The position numbers and the translations under genes were made by a program. The notes under the pieces were generated by a model. The model had not been told where the DNA came from, ran no database searches, and was given only the letters and a program-made list of their open reading frames with translations. A DNA stretch of 64,000 nt from JANPBY01 sp963805505 (GTDB lineage Bacteria > Actinomycetota > Actinomycetes > DATJPE01): NCBI GenBank assembly GCA_963805505.1, contig CAWDUP010000007.1, positions 1,006,654 through 1,070,653 on the forward strand. The letters are read 5' to 3'. This document shows positions 33,824 to 43,163 of the stretch, one piece after another. Numbering within the stretch: position 1 is the first letter of the stretch; every line of letters starts with the position of its first letter.

Positions 33824-34630
33824 TCAGACCACCAGCCTTCGCCGATAGGCACGAACCGCCAGCACGAAGCCGATGGCGGCCCACAGCAGGAGGTAGGCCA
33901 CGTTCCCCAGGGCCGGACCCCAGGCAAGGGTGCCCGTCGTGGCGCCGCGGCAGAGCTCTACCCCGTGATAGGTAGGGGTGGCTTGGGCCACGACCTGCAT
34001 CCAGCCAGGCAGCTGGGTGACTGGAAAGAACGCGCCGGCAAACAGGAAGAGTGGAATCACTCCGAACCGGTAGAGCAGTGCGAACGACTCGTTCTTGTCC
34101 GTGCTCGCGGAAAAGGCCATCACCGGCGCGGCGAAGGCGAGCCCCAGGAGCACGGCGAAGGGGATGGCGAGAATCCCCGACCAGCTGCTGACGACGCCGA
34201 AGCACACCAGCACGAGGAAGAAGATGGTGGCGCCGGTCAGGATGCGGGTGAGCACCCAGAGCAGGTGCCCGACCAGAACGTCTCGTGAGCTGAGCGGAGT
34301 CGCCATCATCGCGTGATAGCTGCGATCCCAGCGGATCGCCCCCATGACCGGGTAGGTCGTCTCCTCGACGGCTGTGGTCATCGCCGACGTGGCGAGCAGA
34401 CCGGGTCCGAGGAAAGCGATGTAGGACAACCCGTCGAAGCCCCCACCGGCGTCGACCAGAGCGCCGAGACCGAAACCCAGCGCAAGCAGGTTGAGGATCG
34501 GCACGAGGATGGTCGTGGAGACGCTGCCGCGCCACAACTGCTTGTAGGCGTGAAACCAGTGGGCATAGCTGCGCATCAGCGGAGGCGGCCCGCTGGTACG
34601 GACCGCGCTGGGCAGACGCGTGATCGCCAT
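33824..34630 (-). CDS. ABC-2 type exporter permease
   Basis: The 268-residue membrane protein shares the ABC-2 layout with its neighbour: a charged N-terminus (MRSYAHWFHAYKQLWRGS), six spans, and FAGAFFPVTQLPGWMQ before the last two. ATG 34630 begins two bases after the ATPase stop. It is likely a drug- or lipid-exporting heterodimer partner; sequence gives no substrate. Confidence 0.88.
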   Translation of the reverse strand: MAITRLPSAVRTSGPPPLMRSYAHWFHAYKQLWRGSVSTTILVPILNLLALGFGLGALVDAGGGFDGLSYIAFLGPGLLATSAMTTAVEETTYPVMGAIRWDRSYHAMMATPLSSRDVLVGHLLWVLTRILTGATIFFLVLVCFGVVSSWSGILAIPFAVLLGLAFAAPVMAFSASTDKNESFALLYRFGVIPLFLFAGAFFPVTQLPGWMQVVAQATPTYHGVELCRGATTGTLAWGPALGNVAYLLLWAAIGFVLAVRAYRRRLVV

Positions 34631-34632
34631 CG

Positions 34633-35559
34633 TCAGTCCACCAGCGTTCGGCCGGTCAAGGTGAGGAACACATCTTCGAGGGTGCTGCGCCGGATCAGGA
34701 CACTCGTGGGCACGACACCGCGCGCGTGGACCTCAGCGATGGCGGCATCACCGTCGGCGACGTACAGCAGCAATCGATCCGGCAGGACCTCGACACGTCC
34801 GAGGCCGTCGAGGGCGTGGGAGTGGTCCTCGTGGTCGAGAGCGGCGAAGCGCAGCTCGACGACCTCGCGCGACGAGTGCGCGGCGATCAGCTCGGCCGGC
34901 GACCCTTCGGCCGCGATCCGGCCGTGATCCATGACGACCAGCCGGTCACACAGCTGCTCGGCCTCGTCCATGTAGTGCGTGGTCAGGACAAGGGTGACGC
35001 CTTGCTGCTTGAGCCGAAACAGTCGCTCCCACACCACATGGCGCGCCTGGGGGTCGAGGCCGGTGGTCGGCTCGTCGAGCAGGAGCATCTCGGGATCGTT
35101 GATGAGCGAACGCGCGATCGTGAGGCGGCGCTTCATGCCTCCCGACAGCGGGTCGACCTTGGCATGAGTTCGCTCGCTGAGCTGGACGAAATCCAGCAGC
35201 CGCTCGGCGCGTGCCTTGACGACTGCCTTGGGCAACCCGAAGTAGCCGCCGTAGATCAGCAGGTTGTCGATCACGGGCAGCTCGGTGTCGAGAGTGTCCT
35301 GTTGGGGAACCACGCCAAGCCGTCCCCGGATCTGCGGCCCCTCGGTGGTCGGGTCGAGCCCGAAGACGCGAAGCTCGCCCTGGGTGGGTGGAGAGACGCA
35401 GCCGATCATCCGCATCGTCGAGGACTTGCCGGCACCGTTGGGCCCGAGGAACCCGAACGCCTCTCCGCGCTGGACCTCGACGTCGATGGCGTCGACCGCA
35501 GTGAAGTCGCCGAACTTCTTCACGAGCCCGCGCGCGGACACCAGCACCTCTGAGTTCAC
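34633..35559 (-). CDS. Drug-type ABC exporter ATP-binding protein (DrrA-like)
   Basis: The 308-residue ATPase has Walker A (GPNGAGKSSTMRMI), the signature LSGGMKRRLTIARSL, Walker B (MLLLDEPTTGLD) and a C-terminal domain of about 90 residues typical of DrrA-type exporters of antibiotics or lipids. It energises the two permeases that follow. I chose GTG 35559 at the edge of the conserved region; GTG 35589 would add ten residues, and neither has a clear ribosome site. Confidence 0.9.
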   Translation of the reverse strand: MNSEVLVSARGLVKKFGDFTAVDAIDVEVQRGEAFGFLGPNGAGKSSTMRMIGCVSPPTQGELRVFGLDPTTEGPQIRGRLGVVPQQDTLDTELPVIDNLLIYGGYFGLPKAVVKARAERLLDFVQLSERTHAKVDPLSGGMKRRLTIARSLINDPEMLLLDEPTTGLDPQARHVVWERLFRLKQQGVTLVLTTHYMDEAEQLCDRLVVMDHGRIAAEGSPAELIAAHSSREVVELRFAALDHEDHSHALDGLGRVEVLPDRLLLYVADGDAAIAEVHARGVVPTSVLIRRSTLEDVFLTLTGRTLVD

Positions 35560-35616
35560 GTGCAGACGGTAGCGATCGTCACCGACCACCTCACACCGAG
35601 TTTCGCCCTAGTCACC

Positions 35617-35643
35617 CCCTGACACCCCCTGAGGGTGTCAGGG
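35617..35643 (-). terminator. Perfect 11-bp hairpin after DUF4233
   Basis: CCCTGACACCC (35617-35627) and its exact complement (35633-35643) flank a five-base loop. It begins inside the DUF4233 stop region and lies before the exporter operon. No T run follows on the minus strand, as is common for actinobacterial hairpin terminators, so termination is inferred from position and stem strength. Confidence 0.7.
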
Positions 35644-35979
35644 CTGGGGGGTGCGGGCTGCCTTGATCGCGTCGACGCGGCGGCCATAGTGGACGGCCGC
35701 CCACCACAGCGCGGTGAAGGTGACGCCGAGCACGATCATGGTCGCGACGATCAGCCCGGTCAGCAGGATCAGCACCTGCAGCACCCACCCCACCGCGATC
35801 CCCCACGGCCGGCCGAGCAAGCCGGCGCAGAGCAGGCAGGCGATCGCGAGCCCCCCGAAGCCCCAACCGACTGCGGTCGGGTTGGCGTCGGTCAGGCCGA
35901 GGGCCACCGGGATGGCGAGAGCGACCACGATCGACTCGAAGAACAGCACGCTCGCGCAGAACATCCGAGTGGTGCTCAC
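35638..35979 (-). CDS. DUF4233 membrane protein
   Basis: The 113-residue protein has four membrane spans (ASVLFFESIVVALAIPVALG and three more) and ends in a basic tail. It matches the DUF4233 proteins usually encoded directly after folC in actinobacteria, which is its place here. The role is unknown. I chose GTG 35979 because GGAGGAT lies about eight bases upstream; GTG 35997 would put that site inside the gene. Confidence 0.85.
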   Translation of the reverse strand: MSTTRMFCASVLFFESIVVALAIPVALGLTDANPTAVGWGFGGLAIACLLCAGLLGRPWGIAVGWVLQVLILLTGLIVATMIVLGVTFTALWWAAVHYGRRVDAIKAARTPQP

Positions 35980-36015
35980 CCGCCGATCCTCCCCCACCCG
36001 GACGCCCCGGAAGAC

Positions 36016-37404
36016 TTAGGGCACGGGATCAGCACCACTGACCATGGCCCGGACCTCGCCGACCGTGACCACGGACCCGGTGACGAGTACGGCCCCGCCA
36101 CCGACCGCCGGGTCCGTCTCGGCCAGCTCTAGCGCCCGGTCGTAGGCATCGAGCAGCCCCGGCACCACCTCGACCCGGTCGTCGCCAAAGATCTCGACCG
36201 CGAGGGATCCGAGCTCGTCGGCCGGAATGGCCCGGGGCGAGCTGGACTGCGTGACGACCAGCTCGTTGAGCAGCGGCTCGAGGGTGGCCAGGAGCCCCGC
36301 GGCGTCCTTGCCCTGCAGCACGCCCACCAGTCCGATCACGCGCGAGAACGTAAACGAGTCCTCGATCGCGGCCGCCAGCGCCCTGGCTCCATCGAGGTTG
36401 TGTGCAGCATCGAGCAGGACCGCTGGTGAGCGCCGGATCACCTCGAGGCGGCCGGGCGAGGTCGCCGCCGCGAAGCCCGTACGCACCGCATCGACGTCGA
36501 GCAGACCCTGGCCCCCGCCCAGGAAGCCCTCGACGGCCGCCAGCGCTACCGAGGCGTTGTGCGCCTGGTGGACCCCGTGCAGGGGCAAGAAGATCTCGTC
36601 GTAGATGCCGCCGAGGCCCCGGATCGCGAGCAGCTGCCCACCGACTGCCAGCTCACGCGACGCGACGCCGAACTCGAGTCCCTCGCGCGCGACGGTGGCT
36701 CCCACCTCGGCCACTCGAGCCAACAGGACCTTGGCCGGCTCCAGCTCCTGCTGGGCCATGACGACCAGTGAGTCCGCCTTGATGATCCCGGCCTTCTCGG
36801 CGGCGATCTGCTCGACTGTGTCGCCCAGGTAGTCCTGATGATCAAGTCCCACCGGCGTGATCACCGCGACGTCCGGTTCGACGAGGTTCGTGGAGTCCCA
36901 GGTGCCGCCCAGACCGACCTCGACGACGGCCACATCGACCGGAGCATCGGCGAACAACGAGAACGCCAGGGCGGTGAGAACCTCGAAATAGGACAACGGG
37001 TTTTCGTGCCGAGCGTCGACGAGGTCGAGGTAGGGCGTGAGGTCGACGAAACCTTCCACGAACCGCTCGGCGTCCACCGGTGCCCCAGCCATCGAGACCC
37101 GCTCCACAACCGAGGTCAGATGCGGCGAGGTGTATCGCCCGACCGACAACCCGAACGAGGTCAGCAGCGACTCGATCATCCTGGCCACCGAGGTCTTCCC
37201 GTTCGTCCCCGCGACGTGAATCACCGGATAGGCACGCTGCGGGGCGCCGAGCAGGTCCAGCAGATCCGCGATCCGGTCGAGGGACGGATCGATGCGTGAT
37301 TCCGGCCACCTGGTGTTGAGCGCGGCCTCGACGAGGGCCAGCCGCGCCTCGGTGGAGGCCTGGTCAGCGCCGTCCGGTGGGGGTATCAGCTCGTCGTCGG
37401 GCAC
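36016..37404 (-). CDS. folC: Folylpolyglutamate synthase / dihydrofolate synthase
   Basis: FolC adds glutamate to dihydropteroate and folates. The 462-residue protein shows the ATP loop HVAGTNGKTSVARMIESLL, the SPHL motif in GRYTSPHLTSVVERV, and VEVGLGGTWDSTN. It starts at GTG 37404 and runs divergently from valS with only 77 bases between starts, so both promoters must share that space. DUF4233 follows after 36 bases. Confidence 0.95.
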   Translation of the reverse strand: MPDDELIPPPDGADQASTEARLALVEAALNTRWPESRIDPSLDRIADLLDLLGAPQRAYPVIHVAGTNGKTSVARMIESLLTSFGLSVGRYTSPHLTSVVERVSMAGAPVDAERFVEGFVDLTPYLDLVDARHENPLSYFEVLTALAFSLFADAPVDVAVVEVGLGGTWDSTNLVEPDVAVITPVGLDHQDYLGDTVEQIAAEKAGIIKADSLVVMAQQELEPAKVLLARVAEVGATVAREGLEFGVASRELAVGGQLLAIRGLGGIYDEIFLPLHGVHQAHNASVALAAVEGFLGGGQGLLDVDAVRTGFAAATSPGRLEVIRRSPAVLLDAAHNLDGARALAAAIEDSFTFSRVIGLVGVLQGKDAAGLLATLEPLLNELVVTQSSSPRAIPADELGSLAVEIFGDDRVEVVPGLLDAYDRALELAETDPAVGGGAVLVTGSVVTVGEVRAMVSGADPVP

Positions 37405-37481
37405 CGTCTGAGGTTAGAGCAACCGCAGGACGGCGAATCCCGCTCGTCTCGGGCCTGGCAGGCTCCGTACGATCACCTGTC

Positions 37482-40040
37482 ATGAGCCAAGCACCGGCGA
37501 CCAGCCGCGTCCCCGACAAGCCGACCGCTGACGGCCTCGAGGACCGGTGGGCGAAGGTATGGCAGGACGAGGGCACCTATCTCTTCGACCGGACCAAGAC
37601 GCGTGACGAAGTCTTCTCCATCGACACCCCCCCACCGACCGTCAGCGGCACGCTGCACGTCGGCCATGTGTTCTCCTACACCCACACCGACCTGATCGCC
37701 CGCTTTCAGCGGATGCGCGGGCGTGAGGTCTTCTACCCGATGGGCTGGGACGACAACGGCCTGCCGACCGAGCGACGCGTGCAGCTGACGTACGGCGTCC
37801 GCTGTGATCCTGCGCTGCCCTTCGACCCCGACTTCGCGCCACCCGCCAAGCCGGACCCGAAGAAGCAGGTGCCCATCTCGCGGCGCAACTTCGTCGAGCT
37901 GTGCGAACGATGGGCCGACGAGACCGAGGAGCTGTACGAGTCTCTGTGGCGGCGACTCGGGCTGTCCGTGGACTGGACCCAGAAATACACGTCGATCAGC
38001 TCGGCCTCGATCGCTGCCTCCCAGCGGGCGTTCCTGCGCAACCTTGCCCGCGGCGAGGCGTACCAGGCTGAGGCTCCAGGTCTGTGGGACGTCACCTACC
38101 AGACTGCGGTCGCCCAGGCCGAGCTCGAGGCGAGGGAGTACCCGGGCCACTTCCACCGAATCGCTTTTCACGCCCCGACCGGCCCTGTGCACATCGAGAC
38201 GACCCGCCCCGAGCTCATCCCGGCATGCGTCGCCCTGGTGGCCCATCCCGACGACGAGCGCTATCAGCCGATGTTCGGGACCACGGTGCGCTCACCCCTG
38301 TTCGACGTCGAGGTGCCCGTCTTGGCCCACCCCGCGGCCGAGCCGGACAAGGGCGCTGGTGTGGCCATGGTCTGCACGTTCGGCGACCTGACCGACGTGC
38401 TCTGGTGGCGTGAGCTGCAGCTCCCGGTGCGTTCGGTCGTGGGTCGTGACGGCCGGCTGGCTCGAGAGACGCCTGAGTGGTTGACGACGCCGGCGGGGCA
38501 GCAGACGTACGCCGAGATGGCTGGCAAGACCACCTTCTCCGCTCGTACGGCGATCGTCGACGCCCTGCGGGCCAGCGGAGACCTCGAGGGCGAGCCCACC
38601 CCGACCCTGCGGATGGCCAACTTCTATGAGAACGGCGACAAACCGCTTGAGATCGTCACCAGCCGGCAGTGGTACATCCGCAACGGTGGTCGTGACGAGG
38701 ACCTGCGAGAGACCTTTCTCGCCCTTGGTCGGGAGCTGCAGTGGGTCCCGACCCACATGCGGCAGCGCTACGACAGCTGGGTCGGCGGCCTCAACGGTGA
38801 CTGGCTGATCAGTCGGCAACGCTTCTCCGGAGTTCCGTTCCCTGTGTGGTACCCGTTGACCGAGGACGGCGAGGTCGACTACGCACGACCGCTGCTGCCG
38901 AGCGAGGACGATCTGCCGGTCGACCCTGCGTCGCAAGCCCCAGCTGGTTTCAGCGAGGAGCAGCGCGACCGCCCCGGAGGTTTCACCCGTGATCCCGACA
39001 TCATGGATACCTGGGCCACCTCGTCACTGTCCCCGCTGATCGTCTGCGGCTGGGAGCGCGACCCCGACCTGATGTCCCGGACGTTCCCCATGGACATGCG
39101 GCCGCAGGCCCACGAGATCATCCGCACCTGGCTGTTCTCGACGATCGTCCGAACCCACTACGAGATCGGGTCGCTTCCCTGGAAGACAGCCGCGATCTCG
39201 GGGATCGTCGCCGATCCCAAGCGCGAGAAGATGTCGAAGTCCAAGGGGAACGTGGTCGACCCCCTGGACGTCTTGGAGCGCTACGGTCCCGATGCAGTCC
39301 GCTGGCGAGCGGCTGGTGCCCGGCCGGGCACCGACAGCCCGTTCGACGAGGCGCAGATGAAGATCGGCCGTCGCCTGGTCATCAAGATCCTCAACGCCTC
39401 CAAGTTCGCCCTGCAGCTCGGCGCCATCGAGGACGACACCGCGATCAGCGAGCCGCTCGATCGAGGGTTGATCGCTGCACTCGATCAGGTCGTGGCCGAG
39501 GCCACGGAGTCGATGGACGCGTACGAATACACGCGCGCCCTCGAGGCCACCGAGACGTTCTTCTGGACGTTCTGCGACGACTACGTCGAGCTGGTCAAAG
39601 ACCGTGCCTACGGAAGTCGCGGCGATGCGGGCGCCGCATCAGCGAAGGCCACCCTGGCGCTCGCCCTGTCGGTTCAGCTGCGGCTGTTCGCGCCCTTCCT
39701 CCCTTTCGTCACCGAAGAGGTGTGGTCGTGGTGGCAGGAGGGTTCGGTCCATCGGGCGTCATGGCCAGAGACGGGTCACCTTGGCGCCGCCGGAGATCCA
39801 GCGGTGTTGACCGCGGCATCGGTCGCCCTGTCGGCCCTGCGCAAGGCCAAGTCCGAACGCCAGCTCTCGATGAAGGCCGAGCTGGCCGTCGTGCGCGTGC
39901 ACGGACCGACGGAAGAGGTCGAGCGCGCCGCCGCTGCTTCCGACGACCTGCGGGCAGCCGGACGGATCGTTGGAGCCTTGGACTTCGTCGCCGATGAGAG
40001 CCCAGCGCTAGTCGTTGATGTTGAGGTCGCAGCCGGGTGA
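37482..40040 (+). CDS. valS: Valyl-tRNA synthetase, archaeal/rickettsial-type
   Basis: The 852-residue enzyme charges tRNA-Val. The HIGH-type motif lies in PPPTVSGTLHVGHVFSYTH near residue 50, the following segment reads YPMGWDDNGLPTERRVQ, and the KMSKS loop is KMSKSKGN near residue 583. The DNGLPTE segment resembles the ValRS of archaea and Rickettsia rather than the usual bacterial form, which has PGTDHAGIATQ-like sequence there. ATG 37482 directly precedes the conserved region. The gene is divergent from folC; in many actinobacteria the two are collinear. The GNAT gene overlaps its stop. Confidence 0.95.
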   Translation: MSQAPATSRVPDKPTADGLEDRWAKVWQDEGTYLFDRTKTRDEVFSIDTPPPTVSGTLHVGHVFSYTHTDLIARFQRMRGREVFYPMGWDDNGLPTERRVQLTYGVRCDPALPFDPDFAPPAKPDPKKQVPISRRNFVELCERWADETEELYESLWRRLGLSVDWTQKYTSISSASIAASQRAFLRNLARGEAYQAEAPGLWDVTYQTAVAQAELEAREYPGHFHRIAFHAPTGPVHIETTRPELIPACVALVAHPDDERYQPMFGTTVRSPLFDVEVPVLAHPAAEPDKGAGVAMVCTFGDLTDVLWWRELQLPVRSVVGRDGRLARETPEWLTTPAGQQTYAEMAGKTTFSARTAIVDALRASGDLEGEPTPTLRMANFYENGDKPLEIVTSRQWYIRNGGRDEDLRETFLALGRELQWVPTHMRQRYDSWVGGLNGDWLISRQRFSGVPFPVWYPLTEDGEVDYARPLLPSEDDLPVDPASQAPAGFSEEQRDRPGGFTRDPDIMDTWATSSLSPLIVCGWERDPDLMSRTFPMDMRPQAHEIIRTWLFSTIVRTHYEIGSLPWKTAAISGIVADPKREKMSKSKGNVVDPLDVLERYGPDAVRWRAAGARPGTDSPFDEAQMKIGRRLVIKILNASKFALQLGAIEDDTAISEPLDRGLIAALDQVVAEATESMDAYEYTRALEATETFFWTFCDDYVELVKDRAYGSRGDAGAASAKATLALALSVQLRLFAPFLPFVTEEVWSWWQEGSVHRASWPETGHLGAAGDPAVLTAASVALSALRKAKSERQLSMKAELAVVRVHGPTEEVERAAAASDDLRAAGRIVGALDFVADESPALVVDVEVAAG

Positions 40041-40897
40041 GTCCCGAGGTGGTGGTCTTCGAGGACGCGAGCGCCTTCCACTTCAAGGTCTCGTCCTTCG
40101 TCGCGGCCGACCCGGCGGGCACGACCGTGCTGGCGACGGTGCTCAACGACGTGGTCGGCGGAGCCCGCAGCTATCCCGGCGCCCGGTGGTATGCCGTGTG
40201 CGACGACCACGGTGCAGGGAAAGTCATCGGGGCAGCCATGCACACACCGCCGCATCCCCTGTGGTTCTCCCCCATGCCCGACAGCGCGGCCACTGCCGTC
40301 GCCGAGGTGGCGCTGGATCTCGCTGACCGGCCGACCCACCTGGCCGGCGAACGTCGAGCGGCTGAGTGCGCTGCGGCTCACTGGACCGCGATCCGACCAA
40401 GCACCACGACCCGCGAGGCCCGGGGCATGCGGCTCTACGTGCTCGACGAGCTGGTTGCGCCGAAGCCGATTGCCGGGATGGCACGCGTGGCCACCACCTC
40501 CGACAGCGAGCGCATAGTCCAGTGGTGGCAAGCGTTCGCGGTCGAGGCGGACAGCCTCGGTGGTGGACATGCCCGGGACGCCGTGGCTGCCAGGATCGCC
40601 GGACACGGAGCCGTACTGCTCTGGGAGCTGGACGGCAAGCCCTGGGCCATGGCCGGGCACACCGCGCCGGTCGAAGGTCTGGCTCGTCTAGGACCGGTGT
40701 ACACGCCGCCCGCCCATCGCCGACAGGGGTACGGCTCCGCCATCACCTATGCCTGCGCGCGGCACGCGCTCGAGTCGAGCTCGACCGGTGTCGTGCTGTT
40801 CACCGACCTCGCCAACCCGACGTCGAACTCGATCTATCAGCAGCTCGGGTTCCGGCCGGACCGCGACTACGTCGAGATCGCCCTGACCGAGCGCTGA
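40037..40897 (+). CDS. GNAT-family N-acetyltransferase
   Basis: The 286-residue protein has a degenerate N-terminal GNAT-like half and a clear C-terminal one. The acetyl-CoA loop is visible as PAHRRQGYGSAIT, followed by LFTDLANPTSNSIYQQLGF and the ending ALTE. The GTG 40037 start overlaps the valS stop as GTGA, so the two are co-translated. The acetyl acceptor is unknown. Confidence 0.88.
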   Translation: MSPEVVVFEDASAFHFKVSSFVAADPAGTTVLATVLNDVVGGARSYPGARWYAVCDDHGAGKVIGAAMHTPPHPLWFSPMPDSAATAVAEVALDLADRPTHLAGERRAAECAAAHWTAIRPSTTTREARGMRLYVLDELVAPKPIAGMARVATTSDSERIVQWWQAFAVEADSLGGGHARDAVAARIAGHGAVLLWELDGKPWAMAGHTAPVEGLARLGPVYTPPAHRRQGYGSAITYACARHALESSSTGVVLFTDLANPTSNSIYQQLGFRPDRDYVEIALTER

Positions 40898-41008
40898 AAG
40901 CATCATCTCCAGCCCCAGGTGGTCGCTCCAGGCTCAAGAAGTAGCCGGAACGCACCGATCGGACGGGGGAAGGCGTGCGTAGCGCGCCAGACCGGGGAGG
41001 GGCCCATC

Positions 41009-41704
41009 ATGAGCCAGTTCGGCGGCTCGTCGCCGTTCAACTCCAAGCCGTCCAACGACGACTTCGGCTTCTTCGCGAATCCGACCCCCGCAAAGACCAC
41101 GTCGCAGTTCGGCGCGCCGGTGAGTGCCCCGCCGCAGTTTGGCAGCCCGGCTGGCTTCGGTGCACCGTCTCCGACCCCGTACGCGCCCTCGGCCGGCGCA
41201 CCGACCACGAGGAACCCGGTGGTTCTTGCCGCCGCTGCCCTGCTGGTCGTGGTGGCGCTCGTCGTCGGCGGCTGGTTCGGCTGGCAGGCCTATCAACGGA
41301 ACAAGGCGATCACGGTGCCCGCGACCTTGGCCGGCCTCGCTCGGTCGAGCGACCCTGAGATCGTGCAGGGCGTGCAGCAGGCCGTGAGCCAGCTTCAAGG
41401 ACTCGACGGCTCGCTGCGCATCGACGGCGCGGGCTACGGAGAGGGAAAGCGGCTGGCTCTGCTCGTCATCGGCCGCGGGGCGGTCAACGACTCCGCCAGC
41501 TTCTCCGACATCCAAGGAAACCTGTCCGGCGGCGGAGTGCTGACGCCGGTACAGATCGGCAAGAACACCTGTGGCAGCGCGGCCCAGCTCGGGGTGGCGT
41601 TCTGCGTGCGTACGTCGCGGACGATGTTCGCCGAGGTCGTGTTCCTTACCGGCACCGCACCGGAGGCCTCGGCCGCGCTCGACGAAGCCTGGGCCGAGCA
41701 GTAG
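41009..41704 (+). CDS. Single-span membrane protein of unknown function
   Basis: This 231-residue protein has a 65-residue cytoplasmic head rich in Phe, Gly, Ala and Pro (repeats of the type QFGAP, GFGAP, SAPPQFGS). One span (VLAAAALLVVVALVVGGWFG) and an extracytoplasmic domain of about 140 residues with two cysteines (NTCGSAAQ, AFCVRTS) follow. I know no family. ATG 41009 has GGGGAGGGG upstream. It converges with clpX. Confidence 0.75.
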   Translation: MSQFGGSSPFNSKPSNDDFGFFANPTPAKTTSQFGAPVSAPPQFGSPAGFGAPSPTPYAPSAGAPTTRNPVVLAAAALLVVVALVVGGWFGWQAYQRNKAITVPATLAGLARSSDPEIVQGVQQAVSQLQGLDGSLRIDGAGYGEGKRLALLVIGRGAVNDSASFSDIQGNLSGGGVLTPVQIGKNTCGSAAQLGVAFCVRTSRTMFAEVVFLTGTAPEASAALDEAWAEQ

Positions 41705-41712
41705 TCCAGCCC

Positions 41713-41730
41713 GCGACGGGGCACCGTCGC
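41713..41730. terminator. Bidirectional hairpin between convergent genes
   Basis: GCGACGG (41713-41719) pairs perfectly with CCGTCGC (41724-41730) around a GGCA tetraloop. It fills the 39-base gap between the ends of the convergent membrane-protein gene and clpX, so it probably ends transcription from both sides. There is no T run. Confidence 0.65.
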
Positions 41731-41743
41731 GCCAGCACCTGGG

Positions 41744-43027
41744 TCAGGCGGACTTCTCCCGGCGCTCGCGCTTGGGCGCTTGCTGCTCCCGGGGGACGAG
41801 CGTCGGATTGACGTGCTCGAGGACGACCTCACGAGTAACCACGACTCGGGCCACGTCCTTGCGCGAAGGCACTTCATACATCACGGACAGAAGCACCTCC
41901 TCCATGATCGCCCGCAGCCCTCTCGCGCCGGTGGAGCGCAGGATCGCCTGATCGGCGACGGCCTCCAGCGCGTCGTCGGTGAACTCGAGCTCCACGCCAT
42001 CGAGCTCGAACAGCCGGCTGTACTGCTTCACGAGCGCATTCTTCGGCTCGGTGAGGATGCGCACCAGCGCCTCACGATCGAGCGACCGGACGCTGGTGAT
42101 CACAGGCAGTCGCCCGATGAACTCCGGGATCATCCCGAACTTCAGCAGATCCTCGGGCATCACATCGGCAAAGGCGTCGGCTGCGGCGACCTCCGCCTTG
42201 GAGTGGATCGTCGCCGAGAAGCCGATCCCCTTGGTGCCGGCCCGCTGCTCGATCAACTTCTCCAGCCCCGCGAAAGCCCCACCCACGATGAACAGCACGT
42301 TGGTGGTGTCGATCTGGATGAACTCCTGATGGGGGTGCTTGCGCCCTCCTTGCGGAGGCACGGACGCCGTGGTGCCTTCGAGGATCTTCAGCAGCGCCTG
42401 CTGAACGCCCTCGCCGGACACATCACGCGTGATCGACGGGTTCTCGCTCTTACGGGCGATCTTGTCGACCTCATCGATGTAGATGATGCCGGTCTCGGCC
42501 TTCTTGACGTCGTAGTCGGCTGCCTGGATCAGCTTGAGCAAGATGTTTTCGACGTCTTCGCCGACATAGCCCGCCTCGGTCAAAGCGGTGGCATCAGCGA
42601 TGGCGAACGGCACGTTGAGCATCCGGGCCAGAGTCTGCGCGAGGTGAGTCTTGCCACACCCGGTCGGCCCGATCAGCAAGATGTTGGACTTCGCCAGCTC
42701 AACGCCCTCGGCACGGTTGGACTCGGCGGCACCGGCCTGGACGCGCTTGTAGTGGTTGTAGACGGCCACGGCCAATGACTTCTTGGCCGCGTCCTGCCCG
42801 ATCACGTAGGAGTCGAGGAACTCGCAGATCTCCCGCGGCTTGGGCAGCTCGTCCCACTGCAGGTCGGAGGACTCCGACAGCTCCTCTTCGATGATCTCGT
42901 TGCACAGGTCGATGCACTCGTCGCAGATGTAGACGCCTGGTCCCGCAATGAGCTTCTTGACCTGCTTCTGGCTCTTCCCGCAGAAGGAGCACTTCAGCAG
43001 GTCTCCGCCATCGCCGATGCGTGCCAC
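41744..43027 (-). CDS. clpX: ClpX unfoldase subunit of the Clp protease
   Basis: This 427-residue AAA+ protein unfolds substrates for ClpP. The N-terminal zinc domain has CSFC and CDEC pairs (KCSFCGKSQKQV, YICDECIDLCNE). The ATPase has Walker A (GPTGCGKTHLAQTL), Walker B (IIYIDEVDKI) and the pore and sensor regions ending in GARGLRAIMEEVLL. The IGF-type ClpP-contact loop lies in TKGIGFSA. The start is GTG 43027. It follows clpP1-clpP2 on the same strand. Confidence 0.97.
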   Translation of the reverse strand: MARIGDGGDLLKCSFCGKSQKQVKKLIAGPGVYICDECIDLCNEIIEEELSESSDLQWDELPKPREICEFLDSYVIGQDAAKKSLAVAVYNHYKRVQAGAAESNRAEGVELAKSNILLIGPTGCGKTHLAQTLARMLNVPFAIADATALTEAGYVGEDVENILLKLIQAADYDVKKAETGIIYIDEVDKIARKSENPSITRDVSGEGVQQALLKILEGTTASVPPQGGRKHPHQEFIQIDTTNVLFIVGGAFAGLEKLIEQRAGTKGIGFSATIHSKAEVAAADAFADVMPEDLLKFGMIPEFIGRLPVITSVRSLDREALVRILTEPKNALVKQYSRLFELDGVELEFTDDALEAVADQAILRSTGARGLRAIMEEVLLSVMYEVPSRKDVARVVVTREVVLEHVNPTLVPREQQAPKRERREKSA

Positions 43028-43163
43028 CGGATGAGTCTCCTTCGAGCGGGGAACAGACGATCTCGACGGTACCCCGCCACACCCTCCGGTGGCTCCCTCA
43101 TTGTCCGGGCGCGTCGGCGTTTGCGCTGAGGGCGAACCCGGCAGGCGTACGGCTGCGCAGACC

